Below, piece by piece: positions 44,364 to 53,803 of a stretch of 64,000 bases of DNA; position 1 is the stretch's first letter, and the number at the start of each line of letters is the position of its first letter. The notes below the pieces were generated by a model. It had not been told where the DNA came from and ran no database searches. It saw only the letters and a program-made list of their open reading frames with translations. Source of the stretch: an uncultured Acidimicrobiales bacterium (lineage in GTDB: Bacteria > Actinomycetota > Acidimicrobiia > Acidimicrobiales > SZUA-35); contig CALAJV010000010.1 of NCBI GenBank assembly GCA_937922805.1, positions 248,001 through 312,000 on the forward strand, in the 5' to 3' direction. Position numbers and translations under genes: made by a program.

Positions 44364-45470
44364 GTGACCTCCCCCTTGCTCCCTCCAAGCCGAGCTGACA
44401 GGTTCCGTAGCATTGGACTACTGACTGTCATCTTGGCCGTGTTTGCTGTCGTTGGGGCTTTGGTAACCAACTCTGACGACAGCACTAGTGTGGCGGTGGC
44501 TGACGCCCCGCCGGTTACTGAATCGTTAGAGGGGAACTTTCTCGTCTCGGGCTCCTCAACCGTGTTCCCCATCGTGGTTCGCCAGGCTGAACAATTCCAA
44601 GAACTTCAGCCGGGCGTGGCGATCGCCGTCGAAGGTCCCGGTTCAGGCGATGGGGCCAAGAAATTTTGCGATGGTGAGGTACCAATCGCAAACGCATCCC
44701 GTCTTCTAAAAGATTCAGAGATCGAGATTTGCGAAGCCAACGGAATCGAATTTATAGAAATGCGTCGCGGTATCGATGGCATTTCGGTAATAACCTCACC
44801 CGAGAATGACCTGATCGATTGCCTATCGTTCAACGACCTCTACGCTCTTCTTTCGGAAGAGGCCGTCAATACCAACTCGTGGGCCCAAGCCAACGACCTC
44901 ACGTCCACGTGGGGAGGTCAGGAGTTTCCGGACGTTCCATTGCGAGTGTTTGGACCTGGCGAAGAGTCGGGCACGTTCGATTCGTTTGTCGAGATTGTGA
45001 TTGAGGGAGTATTCGACGGCAAGACTGGGCTAGATACAGAGAGCCGAGAATTTGCCGAGAACATTCGCCCTGATTACACCTCAAGCCCCAATGACAATGT
45101 CATCATGGATGGCATCGGAGCCAGCAAGTACTCCATTGGTTGGGTCGGTTACTCGTTTGCGCAGGAAGCGTCAGACGCTGGTCGGGCCAAGCTGCTAGCT
45201 GTAAGCACCGAAGACAACGGTGAATGTGTTCTGCCGACTTCGGAGACAATCGCGTCAGCTGATTTCCCCATAGCTCGATTCTTGTATACCTACATAAATG
45301 CCGATGTGGCAGCTAACGACCCGTCGGTGGCCAGCTTTGTCGACTACATGCTGAGTGATGTCGGGCTGGAATCGGTACCAGCTGTTGGATACGTCACCCT
45401 AAACGAAGCGGACTTGGAGAAGAACGCTGAACTTTGGGCCAATCGCAAGACAGGGCGTTCTTGGGAATGA
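44364..45470 (+). CDS. pstS: Second phosphate-binding protein PstS, membrane-anchored
   Basis: GTG 44364 gives 368 residues; TTG 44316 would begin next to the PHO-box repeats. The N-terminus has one hydrophobic helix (IGLLTVILAVFAVVGALV) with no lipobox, so it is either cleaved or remains anchored. The phosphate site is FLVSGSSTVFPIVVRQAEQF, EGPGSGDGAKKFCDG and FGPGEESGTFDSF. It is a clear paralogue of the preceding PstS with a shorter linker. Its stop overlaps the pstC start (ATGA at 45467-45470), so it belongs to the pst operon. Confidence 0.9.
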   Translation: MTSPLLPPSRADRFRSIGLLTVILAVFAVVGALVTNSDDSTSVAVADAPPVTESLEGNFLVSGSSTVFPIVVRQAEQFQELQPGVAIAVEGPGSGDGAKKFCDGEVPIANASRLLKDSEIEICEANGIEFIEMRRGIDGISVITSPENDLIDCLSFNDLYALLSEEAVNTNSWAQANDLTSTWGGQEFPDVPLRVFGPGEESGTFDSFVEIVIEGVFDGKTGLDTESREFAENIRPDYTSSPNDNVIMDGIGASKYSIGWVGYSFAQEASDAGRAKLLAVSTEDNGECVLPTSETIASADFPIARFLYTYINADVAANDPSVASFVDYMLSDVGLESVPAVGYVTLNEADLEKNAELWANRKTGRSWE

Positions 45471-46936
45471 CCGCAACCGAAACCATTGAGCACACCCCTA
45501 CCTCATCCGCCAATACCGATCACCGTGAAGATTTCCTCGGTCTGCCGCTACCAACCATGGGCTCGCGCGCAGTGGCGGCCGGGTTGGAGCTCTTCTTCTT
45601 TATCCTGGTTGCGCTCGGTGTCTACCTGGTGGAGTACTTTCTTGAAGGCAACATCACTGGGTTCGGTTTATCCAATTGGTGGATTGCCTTTGCCCTAATG
45701 GCTCTCTGGAACGGCTGGACCTACGCCAGCGCGCAAACCCCACAGGGCACGTTGACAAGCCATTTCATTGCCGATTCAACCGGTGCACCGGCAGCGGCAT
45801 TAACCATCATGGTGCGCCAACTCATCCGGTTCGGACTGTTGTACGGAATCGCCATACTGGTCAGGGGCGTCGACGTCGCCGTCCTGGTGCTGGTTGGGCT
45901 ACTAGCTGGCGCTTGTATGTTCGTGGCCCCCAAACGACGTGCCCCTTGGGACATACTGGCGGGCACAACCGTGGTCACCGGGTTCCCAAGCGGGGCTCAG
46001 CTTGAACTCAAGCCTCTGACCAGCATCGCCGACCTCCAGCTTGATACCAAGCGCGGACGGCAAGACGGTCGGGCCCGACGTCTTCTGTTCGTGGCTGGTC
46101 TGTTCTCGGTGCTAGCTAGCGCCCTTATCGTGTGGTCCATTTTTAGAGAAGCAGCAAAGTTCGTCCTCGACGACGAATTCAGCCTTGACATCCTCACCGG
46201 GATTGGTTGGTTTCCCCGCCGCGGCATCTTTGACCTTTGGACGTTGTTCGTTGGTACGTTGTGGATCACCGGGATCGCCATGTTGGTAGCCGGCCCGGTT
46301 GGACTTGGGGTGGCGTTTTACTTGTCCGAATACGCCAGTCCACGAGTGCGACGCTGGCTGAAGCCGATGGTGGAAATTCTGGCAAGTATTCCCAGTGTGG
46401 TTATTGGTTTGTTTGCCATCAGTTTCATAAGCCCCAGCATTCTGAGAAACATCTTTGGCGACATTGGTATCTTCAGTATTCTGGCCGCTGGTATTGGCGT
46501 TGGGGTCCTCACCGTTCCCATCATTGCTTCAATATCGGAAGATGCTATGCGAGCTGTGCCAAACGAGCTTCGTGAAGCCAGCTACGGTCTTGGCGGTCGG
46601 CGAGTCACCACGGCGCTGCGGGTCGTGTTCCCCGCAGCCCTCTCGGGTATCGCAGCCGCATTTATCGTGGGAGTGTCCCGGGCCATTGGCGAAACTATGG
46701 TGGTCTTCATCGCTGCTGGCGGCTCGGGTGGAGCGATCTACGAAGCCGATCCCCGTGAGCCCGGCCAGGCCATCACCGCGGCCATGGCATCGCTTGGCGC
46801 CGGTACCGACAGCGTGGCCGGGAGTGGCCTGGCGTTCCAAAGCTTGTATTTCCTCGGAGCGTTATTGTTCATCCTGACGCTTGTGCTGAACGTAATTTCC
46901 GATGGTGTTGTTCGACGATTCCGGCAGGTGTACTAA
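45467..46936 (+). CDS. pstC: RDD domain fused to PstC phosphate permease
   Basis: The 489-residue protein starts at ATG 45467, inside the pstS stop. PstC alone is usually ~300-340 residues. Here residues ~30-170 form an extra three-helix domain with RDD-family features: SRAVAAGLELFFF, WNGWTYASAQTPQGTL (RDD QTPGK position), then RQLIRFG and KRRAPWDILAGTTVV (RDD terminal HDLLAGT). Residues ~200-489 are PstC: six helices and the ABC-contact loop ELREASYGLGGRRVTTALRVVFPAALSGI. The RDD function is unknown. Confidence 0.9.
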   Translation: MTATETIEHTPTSSANTDHREDFLGLPLPTMGSRAVAAGLELFFFILVALGVYLVEYFLEGNITGFGLSNWWIAFALMALWNGWTYASAQTPQGTLTSHFIADSTGAPAAALTIMVRQLIRFGLLYGIAILVRGVDVAVLVLVGLLAGACMFVAPKRRAPWDILAGTTVVTGFPSGAQLELKPLTSIADLQLDTKRGRQDGRARRLLFVAGLFSVLASALIVWSIFREAAKFVLDDEFSLDILTGIGWFPRRGIFDLWTLFVGTLWITGIAMLVAGPVGLGVAFYLSEYASPRVRRWLKPMVEILASIPSVVIGLFAISFISPSILRNIFGDIGIFSILAAGIGVGVLTVPIIASISEDAMRAVPNELREASYGLGGRRVTTALRVVFPAALSGIAAAFIVGVSRAIGETMVVFIAAGGSGGAIYEADPREPGQAITAAMASLGAGTDSVAGSGLAFQSLYFLGALLFILTLVLNVISDGVVRRFRQVY

Positions 46937-47859
46937 TGGCTGCAATCACGACCCCTTCTGAGATCAGAGCCGGCTTGGAGAAGCGCCGGGGAACAAACAC
47001 CGGCGGACAGATTTTCCGCACCCTTCTCCTGGTAGCGCTCGTGCTGGCAATCGCGATGATCGGAGCGGTGCTGTGGTCTGTAGGCGTCGATTCCTGGAGC
47101 CTTCTGATCGAGCGACCCTGGTCATTCCTGTCTAATCCATCAAACTCAAGCGCCGAACTCGCCGGAGTGGCCCAAGGTATACGCGGAAGTGTCACGCTGG
47201 CGGCGATCGTGGCCGCAACCTTTCCGGTGGGAGTTGGCGCCGCCATCTACCTCGAAGAGCTCGCCGACGATAATTTTCTCACCCGGTTGATCCAAGTAAC
47301 TGTGCGGAACCTTGCTGGTGTCCCTTCCATCGTCTACGGCCTTCTTGGGCTGGCGGTGTTCGTTCAGCAACTACGAGGTCTCACTGGCGGCCCGTCGGTC
47401 ATCTCGGCTGGTCTTACCCTTGGGGTGCTAGTTTTCCCGGTTGTTGTGATTACCACCAGTGAAGCCATCCGGGCCGTGCCACAAAGCCTCCGTGATGCCG
47501 CCTACGGGCTGGGAGCCACCCAATGGGAGGTCATCCGCCATCAAGTCTTGCCGGCCGCTATGCCTGGCGTACTCACCGGTGTCGTGCTGTCCATCGCCCG
47601 TTCATTGGGTGAAGCCGCGCCACTGCTGGTGGTTGGGGCCGCGCCGTTCTACTCGACTGGCGTTAAGAACACACTTGAACAGCTCACCGGAGCGTTTACC
47701 GCGTTACCGATGAACGTGGCCGTGTTTGCCCGTCTTCCAGCCGATACCTGGGCTGCGCATGCGGCAGCAGCCAGCGTGGTGCTGCTGGTGGTCATCTTCG
47801 TCATCAACTTGGCCGCAATTATTCTCCGCAACCGTATTTCGAAGAAGTTGGGACGCTAA
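46936..47859 (+). CDS. pstA: Phosphate permease PstA
   Basis: The 307-residue protein has six transmembrane helices and the ATPase-contact EAA loop [36 protein letters not shown] 46936 overlaps the pstC stop (TAATG). It forms the permease pair with PstC. No extra domain is seen. Confidence 0.93.
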   Translation: MAAITTPSEIRAGLEKRRGTNTGGQIFRTLLLVALVLAIAMIGAVLWSVGVDSWSLLIERPWSFLSNPSNSSAELAGVAQGIRGSVTLAAIVAATFPVGVGAAIYLEELADDNFLTRLIQVTVRNLAGVPSIVYGLLGLAVFVQQLRGLTGGPSVISAGLTLGVLVFPVVVITTSEAIRAVPQSLRDAAYGLGATQWEVIRHQVLPAAMPGVLTGVVLSIARSLGEAAPLLVVGAAPFYSTGVKNTLEQLTGAFTALPMNVAVFARLPADTWAAHAAAASVVLLVVIFVINLAAIILRNRISKKLGR

Positions 47860-47861
47860 GA

Positions 47862-48791
47862 ATGACCTTGACTAGCAATTCCGGTCAGCATGCAGTGGAA
47901 GCAACTACTATCCGGCCATTGAGCCAATCAAACCAGCGCTCGGGGGAGCCCGTGAATAAAGAAATCAAGATTGCCCAGGACGCCGCCGTTTCTGACATAG
48001 CCCGACCACCGGCCAGCACAGTGTTCGACGTGTCCGATTTGGCCGTCTACTACGGTGAGTTTCGAGCTATCGGTGGCGTAAACCTCGATGTCGGTGAACA
48101 CGAGATTACTGCCTTTATCGGCCCGTCCGGGTGTGGCAAGTCCACTGTTCTCCGCTGCTTTAACCGCATGAATGACTTGGTGGAAATTGCCAGAGTTGAG
48201 GGCCAAATCCTGTATCACGGTATTGACCTCTACGATTCAGCGGTTGACCCGGTTGCGGTTCGGCGGCGGATCGGGATGGTATTCCAAAAGCCAAACCCGT
48301 TCCCCAAGTCCATCTACGACAACGTCGCCTTCGGACCTCGGATCGCTGGGATGAAAGGTGATTTGGACGAGTTGGTCGAAAAATCACTACGCGATGCTGG
48401 CTTGTGGGAAGAGGTTAAAGACCGTCTCGAGAAATCTGCCCTCGGCTTGTCTGGTGGGCAACAGCAGAGGCTGTGTATCGCTCGCGCTATCGCGGTAAAT
48501 CCCGATGTGTTACTTATGGACGAACCTTGCTCGGCACTCGATCCGATCGCCACCGGTCGGATCGAAGAACTGATGCAAGAGATCAAGACTGAGTACACAA
48601 TTGTGATTGTGACCCACAACATGCAACAGGCCGCTAGAGTGAGTGACCGTACAGCCTTCTTTACTGCTGAGCTGGACGAAGCCTCTGGTCAACGCCGCGG
48701 CCAGCTGGTCGAATACAGTGAAACGGGACAGATATTCTCCAATCCCGCAGACGAACGTACCGAGGCGTACGTGACTGGACGGTTCGGCTGA
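47862..48791 (+). CDS. pstB: Phosphate transporter ATPase PstB
   Basis: The 309-residue protein has Walker [10 protein letters not shown] (87-95), Q-loop [16 protein letters not shown] typical of PstB, signature LSGGQQQR (196-203) and Walker B VLLMDEP (216-222). The first ~50 residues are an extension that most PstB lack; a GTG at 47952 would remove part of it. It starts 2 bp after pstA, and its stop overlaps the next start (TGATG). It powers uptake and is the usual docking partner of PhoU. Confidence 0.94.
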   Translation: MTLTSNSGQHAVEATTIRPLSQSNQRSGEPVNKEIKIAQDAAVSDIARPPASTVFDVSDLAVYYGEFRAIGGVNLDVGEHEITAFIGPSGCGKSTVLRCFNRMNDLVEIARVEGQILYHGIDLYDSAVDPVAVRRRIGMVFQKPNPFPKSIYDNVAFGPRIAGMKGDLDELVEKSLRDAGLWEEVKDRLEKSALGLSGGQQQRLCIARAIAVNPDVLLMDEPCSALDPIATGRIEELMQEIKTEYTIVIVTHNMQQAARVSDRTAFFTAELDEASGQRRGQLVEYSETGQIFSNPADERTEAYVTGRFG

Positions 48792-50251
48792 TGGCCGCAG
48801 ACCCTATTCGCACACAACTTGATGAACGACTTTTCCGGATTCAGGCCGACCTGCTTGAAATGGCCGAGATGGTGATCGAGCGCTTAGGTACGGTGACTTC
48901 GGCCCTGCTCGAAGGCGACGTGGCCGGCGCTGATCAGATCATCGCTGAGGACGACGACATCGATCTTATTTCGTTGCGGGTCGAAGAGGAGTGCATTGAC
49001 ACGTTGCTTCGGGAGCAACCCGTTGCATCGGATCTTCGCTTTGTGGTTGCTGCGATGCATATGAACTCCGATATTGAGCGCAGCGGTGACTTGACCAGCA
49101 ACATCGCCAAAGCTGTCGGTCGGCTACAGGGCAGCCATGTCGATGACCGAGTACGAGTACTAATTGCCGAAATGGCCTCGCAGGCTGCGCTGATAACCCG
49201 TCGAGCGATCGAGGCATTCGAGGGCCGAGACCAAAAGCTGGCCAAAACAATCGATGAACTTGACGACGTCTTGGACGACCTCCATTACGAGTACATCCAG
49301 ACTGTCATCCATGACGCCCGTCGCGGTGGAATGGACCCTCAACAGTCGTTGCAGCTCGCGCTGATTGGTCGGTTTTACGAACGTATTGGTGACCACGCCG
49401 AGAACATCGGCGAACGGGTTCGTTACATCGTCAACGGGTGGCTCCCTGAAATCGACGCGGCCGCTCGGGCCCGCGAGCAGCAAGCGGCCAATGGACCTGA
49501 GGATGACATCACCAGACCTGTCCGTTCCCGAGGGATGGCCGTCATCGACTCCATCGCCGAAGAACGACGGATCGACGCAATTCGACAAGACTTCGTCGCC
49601 AACGTATCCCACGAGCTGAAGACGCCGGTCGGCGCCATCAGCTTGCTGGCTGAAACCCTCGCCACGGCCACCGATAGCGATAATCGGGAACGCCTCGCTG
49701 ATCTGCTCCAAAAGGAGTCGAAACGAGCTGAAGACATAATCGACGACCTGTTGGAGCTAGCCCGACTCGAAGATCAGACTGCGGTCTTTTCTCGGATTTC
49801 GGTTGACGGTCTTGCCGCCAACGCGGTGGAAGCGGCGGCGAGCTTTGCCAACGCAAACCACATCGCCATCGTCACTGAGGGCATTCCTTCTGGGCTACAC
49901 ATCCAAGGGAACGAGCGCGAACTGGTTCGGGCGTTGGTGAATCTGATCGACAACGCTGTTCGTTACTCACCAGCACGCTCCGAAGTTCGGGTGCAAGTTG
50001 AAACCCTTCCTGAGGATGTAGATCTATCGGTGATAGATCAGGGCGAGGGCATACCTCGAGCTGAACTCGAACGTATCTTCGAGCGGTTCTACCGGGTGGA
50101 TCGGGCTCGTAGTCGTGAAACCGGAGGCACAGGCCTCGGATTGGCGATTACCCGCCATGTAGCCACCAACCATGGGGGCCAAATCTTAGTGGAATCAAAA
50201 ACCGGCACCGGATCCACCTTTACTCTGAGGATTCCAAGGGAAACGGAGTGA
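48791..50251 (+). CDS. PhoU-histidine kinase fusion protein, cytoplasmic PhoR-like
   Basis: The 486-residue protein has a full PhoU domain at 1-215 with both metal-type motifs (IERSGD near 95-100 and YERIGDHAENI near 196-206). After a short linker a HisKA domain starts near 262, with phospho-acceptor H274 in NVSHELKTPVG. The HATPase follows with N box NLIDNAVRYS, DQGEGIP and GGTGLGLAI. There is no transmembrane segment, PAS or HAMP. The gene takes the place of both phoU and phoR. It overlaps pstB by 1 bp and the regulator gene by 4 bp. It likely senses Pst transporter state directly and phosphorylates the next protein. Confidence 0.9.
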   Translation: MAADPIRTQLDERLFRIQADLLEMAEMVIERLGTVTSALLEGDVAGADQIIAEDDDIDLISLRVEEECIDTLLREQPVASDLRFVVAAMHMNSDIERSGDLTSNIAKAVGRLQGSHVDDRVRVLIAEMASQAALITRRAIEAFEGRDQKLAKTIDELDDVLDDLHYEYIQTVIHDARRGGMDPQQSLQLALIGRFYERIGDHAENIGERVRYIVNGWLPEIDAAARAREQQAANGPEDDITRPVRSRGMAVIDSIAEERRIDAIRQDFVANVSHELKTPVGAISLLAETLATATDSDNRERLADLLQKESKRAEDIIDDLLELARLEDQTAVFSRISVDGLAANAVEAAASFANANHIAIVTEGIPSGLHIQGNERELVRALVNLIDNAVRYSPARSEVRVQVETLPEDVDLSVIDQGEGIPRAELERIFERFYRVDRARSRETGGTGLGLAITRHVATNHGGQILVESKTGTGSTFTLRIPRETE

Positions 50252-50967
50252 ACGATCCGGCTCGAGTGCTAGTAGTGGACGACGAGCCATCGTTTCGTGA
50301 GGGACTGACGATTGCGCTGGAAGGCGAGGGTTTTCTGGTAGACGTCGCCGCCGATGGTGAAGAGGCGCTGGAACAGTTCGCCGCGGTCAATCCTGACATT
50401 GTCTTGTTGGACGTTATGTTGCCGCGGATGTCTGGAATCGATGTATGCCGACAGATCCGTTCTCAATCGGATGTGCCGGTGATCATGGTGTCCGCTCGCC
50501 ATGAAGAGATCGACACCGTTGTTGGACTTGAAGTAGGGGCCGACGACTACATATCCAAGCCCTACCGTGTCCGCGAGCTGGTTGCCCGCATGCGCAGCGT
50601 ATTGCGTCGCCCCCGGGCTACGAATTTTGTCGCTTCAGGAGCCCCGGACCGAATGCCGGTCGGCAAGGTGGTAGTTGGCGAAGTCACGGTTGATCGAGAA
50701 CGCCACGAGGTCAGCGTGTCCGGTACTCCAATTGATCTTCCGCTCAAAGAGTTCGAAGTGCTCGCGCTGCTGATGGAAAACGCTGGTCGAGTCGTGACCC
50801 GCGAAATTCTCATCGACCGAGTGTGGGGCTTTGACTATGTTGGTGACACCAAGACCCTCGACGTCCACATCAAACGCCTCCGGTCGAAGGTGGAGCAAGA
50901 CCCTCGGAATCCCGAACGGATACTGACGGTTCGAGGCCTTGGCTACAAATACGCCGCCGGCTCTTAG
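50248..50967 (+). CDS. phoP: OmpR-family response regulator, PhoP/PhoB-like
   Basis: The 239-residue protein has a receiver domain with acidic pair DDEP (11-14), phospho-acceptor D55 in IVLLDVMLPRMSG and K104 in ISKPYR. The winged helix contains EFEVLALLMENAGRVVTREILIDRVWG and TLDVHIKRLRSKVEQDP. GTG 50248 overlaps the kinase stop (GTGA). It is expected to bind the 11-bp repeats at 44281-44313 and drive the pst operon. RegX3 is the other possible name. Confidence 0.9.
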   Translation: MNDPARVLVVDDEPSFREGLTIALEGEGFLVDVAADGEEALEQFAAVNPDIVLLDVMLPRMSGIDVCRQIRSQSDVPVIMVSARHEEIDTVVGLEVGADDYISKPYRVRELVARMRSVLRRPRATNFVASGAPDRMPVGKVVVGEVTVDRERHEVSVSGTPIDLPLKEFEVLALLMENAGRVVTREILIDRVWGFDYVGDTKTLDVHIKRLRSKVEQDPRNPERILTVRGLGYKYAAGS

Positions 50968-51035
50968 TAGCTTTCGGTTACAAATACGACCAGGCGAAGA
51001 GCTAGCTGGGGCGTCATCGCATAACCTGAACGGTA

Positions 51036-52535
51036 GTGGATCCGACAGCGCACACTTCGGCTGATAAAACGGCGACGATGAAACGCCCGGGGCGGCCATC
51101 GGGGAATCGTCGATCCCGTGGGGAGAGAGGGGCAGAAGCGTTTTATGTGTCTCCCTTTCAACGGCTGGCCAGGACTCACGCGTTGTCTGTGGCCGGGGAT
51201 ACGTTGCTGGCCATTGCGTTGGCCGACTCTCTCTTCTTCGATGTAGACCCCAACGATGCACGGTGGAAAGTTGGCGCCTACCTGTTGCTTACGATTGCAC
51301 CGTTTGCCATCGTGGCTCCTTTCCTCGGTCCGATCATGGATCGGTTACAGGGTGGCAGGCGCTACATGATTATCGGCACCGCGCTGGTCCGAGCCGGGTT
51401 GATGGCAGCGTTGGCCCTCTACGTAAAGGACCTGTATCTATTTCCGCTGGCATTTGCCATGCTGGTCATGGGTAAAACCTACGCGGTGGCTAAGAGCGCT
51501 GTTGTTCCGTCGTTAGTGCGAGACGCAGAAATGTTGGTCCGATCGAACTCCCGGTTGTCGGTACTGTCTGCTGTCTCCGGAGCAGCTGCTGGGGTTCCCG
51601 GCGTTTTACTTCTGCGATTCGGTGGGGCCCCGTGGGTGCTTGGATTTGGCGTCTTCGTTTTCTTGTTCGCAGCTGTCATGGGTTTCATGATTCCCTCAAC
51701 CCAGGTTGCGGCTGGCCCCGAACCGCAGGCCGAGCGGTCCGAGCTTAAAGGTTCAGGAATCTTGGTGGCATCGAGCGCGATGGGCTACCTGCGAGGTGCG
51801 GTTGGCTTCATCACAATGTTGTTGGCCTTCGACCTTCGAGGCGGCATTGATCCAGGACCAACCAGCGCTGGGGTTGAACTGGGGCACCGGGTACGGGAGT
51901 TGCTTGGACCCGAACGGCTAGATTTGACCTCAGGGGGAGCACCGCCGTGGCACTTTGGTGTCGCCCTAATTGGTGTAGGGATTGGCGGCATGGTCGGTTC
52001 GCTGTCGGTGCCACGACTTCGAGCATCATTGGCCGAGGAGAGAATCCTGGCGTACGCACTGATCGGCCTAACCGGGTTTGGTGTCTTGGCCGCAATCTCC
52101 ACTGGGTTGGCTGGTGCTTTTCTGATGAGCTTCGCCATAGCGCTAGCTGCGCAAGGCGGAAAACAGTCGTTCGATTCGATTGTTCAACGAGATGCCCCTC
52201 GGGCCAACTTGGGTCGAACGTTCAGTCGCTATGAGAGCCGATTTCAACTCATCTGGGTACTGGGTGCGCTCATCCCAGTGGTCATCCCGTTGCCAGCTCG
52301 TATCGGTTACTTCATCGTCGCCGGATCAGCGGCGTTTGTTGCCGCCACATACTGGTTTGGTCGAACGCCCAATCCGGCCGCCATTGTTTCCGACGGAATT
52401 CTAAGTGACGGGCTCGACAGCTTAGGGGCGAGACTCCCGGGCCGTCTCGGCCGATGGTTACAGCAACGGACCTGGGTGCGATCGAGAGCGTCCGAAAACG
52501 ATCAGGACAAGACGACGATTTGGTCCGACGACTAG
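51036..52535 (+). CDS. MFS transporter
   Basis: The 499-residue protein starts at GTG 51036, with ATG 51078 as an alternative. About forty basic cytoplasmic residues precede roughly twelve helices (LSVAGDTLLAIALADSLFF, AYLLLTIAPFAIVAPFLGP). The GPIMDRLQGGRR loop matches the MFS A-motif region. The C-terminal tail is hydrophilic. The substrate is unknown. It converges on the DUF2342 gene with a 4-bp overlap. Confidence 0.8.
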   Translation: MDPTAHTSADKTATMKRPGRPSGNRRSRGERGAEAFYVSPFQRLARTHALSVAGDTLLAIALADSLFFDVDPNDARWKVGAYLLLTIAPFAIVAPFLGPIMDRLQGGRRYMIIGTALVRAGLMAALALYVKDLYLFPLAFAMLVMGKTYAVAKSAVVPSLVRDAEMLVRSNSRLSVLSAVSGAAAGVPGVLLLRFGGAPWVLGFGVFVFLFAAVMGFMIPSTQVAAGPEPQAERSELKGSGILVASSAMGYLRGAVGFITMLLAFDLRGGIDPGPTSAGVELGHRVRELLGPERLDLTSGGAPPWHFGVALIGVGIGGMVGSLSVPRLRASLAEERILAYALIGLTGFGVLAAISTGLAGAFLMSFAIALAAQGGKQSFDSIVQRDAPRANLGRTFSRYESRFQLIWVLGALIPVVIPLPARIGYFIVAGSAAFVAATYWFGRTPNPAAIVSDGILSDGLDSLGARLPGRLGRWLQQRTWVRSRASENDQDKTTIWSDD

Positions 52536-53776
52536 AGGTCGTCCAACCCGGACAAGTCATCTGGTGCCTCAAGCCCGTCCGACGGGCCTGCCACGCCATC
52601 GCTATCGAACCCGATCCTGGCCAACCAAAGGCCGGGAGCATCAACTTCGGCCGGTGTTGGAAGGTCCAGGTCATCGGTCCAAAGGCGTTCGAGTCCAGCG
52701 TCACCCGCTCGCTGCTCGATACCGGCAATGAATTGACTGCCTCGCTCTAGGGTGCCACCGTCGATCTCAAGCCCCAACAAACGTTCAATGAATCGATCGG
52801 CGGGAGCGGTATCAGCCCATCGGCTTCGAAATCCGTCTCTAATCTTGTCGTGACTTGGAACGAGGGGCGATGCAGTAGCGGTTACCGTGTGATCGACAAA
52901 ACCGAGTATGGCCGCTACTAGAGCATCGAGTTGGGGAATGAGCAGATCATGAGCGGGCGATCGAAGCATGGAGAGAATGAGATCTGGATTGCTGAGCTTC
53001 TCTGACATCTCAGGTAACCGAGACAAATCGGTCATCGAGCCGAACTCGTTGGCGATGCGTTCGCTGTTCGGCTGGAACGCCGAGGCGAAGTCGATTAGCA
53101 AGCTGTCCATTCGGGCTTTTACATGGGGCACCGACAAGATGGAATGAGCAGCCAGCTCGTGAAAAAGAACCCATAGCCGAAGTTCATCCCTAGGCACTCC
53201 CCATTGTTCCGCTGATGCATCAATGTTGGTTGGGACCACTAGAACCTCGTCGGAAGTCCTGGGAATCGGTAACTCATATTGGCCGAGTGCGGTTTGGCCA
53301 AGATGACCCAACATCGAACCGGCGCTTGTCGACACCAACATCGGACCAAGCGCAGAAAAAAGTTGGATCATCATTTGTGCGGTCAAGTCGGCGGTTGGAT
53401 CTTCGTCGGACAGATCTTGCTCAGCCACCAGTTGGCTTTCAGCTTGGACGCTTTGAGAAAGGGCCTCACCGAATCGGTCAAAGAACGGTTTGTATGCATC
53501 GACGCTTTGGCGGCTCCAGACCGATCGAGTTACCGCAGAAATTTTGGCCGATGGTGGCACCAAGATTCCTGCCGCCGACCCCAAATGGAGTTCAGCTACT
53601 CGAGCTAAGTCTTCGATCGCAATGCGATCGACCGGCTCAAGGTTTGGCTCTGCTTTACCATCGGTGGCAATAGAACTGGCCATATCAGCTGCCGCTTTCC
53701 ATGGATCTTGGCCTGACAAGCCTCCAAGAAGGTTGTTCAGATCAAAAAAAGGAAATTCGCCGTCGGGTGGATTCAT
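52532..53776 (-). CDS. DUF2342-type zincin-like metalloprotease
   Basis: The protein has the actinobacterial DUF2342 layout: an N-terminal Pro/Phe segment (MNPPDGEFPFFDLNNLLGG), VDRIAIEDLARVAELHLG and RDELRLWVLFHELAAHSILSVPHVKARM. The expected HEVAHH zinc motif reads HELAAH, so the usual fifth-position His is Ala and the next residue is His. ATG 53776 is preferred over GTG 53803, which abuts the divergent gene. Relatives sit near PDZ-Lon and UPF0182 genes in mycobacteria, as here at 59473 and 63226. Confidence 0.77.
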   Translation of the reverse strand: MNPPDGEFPFFDLNNLLGGLSGQDPWKAAADMASSIATDGKAEPNLEPVDRIAIEDLARVAELHLGSAAGILVPPSAKISAVTRSVWSRQSVDAYKPFFDRFGEALSQSVQAESQLVAEQDLSDEDPTADLTAQMMIQLFSALGPMLVSTSAGSMLGHLGQTALGQYELPIPRTSDEVLVVPTNIDASAEQWGVPRDELRLWVLFHELAAHSILSVPHVKARMDSLLIDFASAFQPNSERIANEFGSMTDLSRLPEMSEKLSNPDLILSMLRSPAHDLLIPQLDALVAAILGFVDHTVTATASPLVPSHDKIRDGFRSRWADTAPADRFIERLLGLEIDGGTLERGSQFIAGIEQRAGDAGLERLWTDDLDLPTPAEVDAPGLWLARIGFDSDGVAGPSDGLEAPDDLSGLDDL

Positions 53777-53803
53777 GCTGCTCACAAGGGCATCGTAGAT
53801 CAC

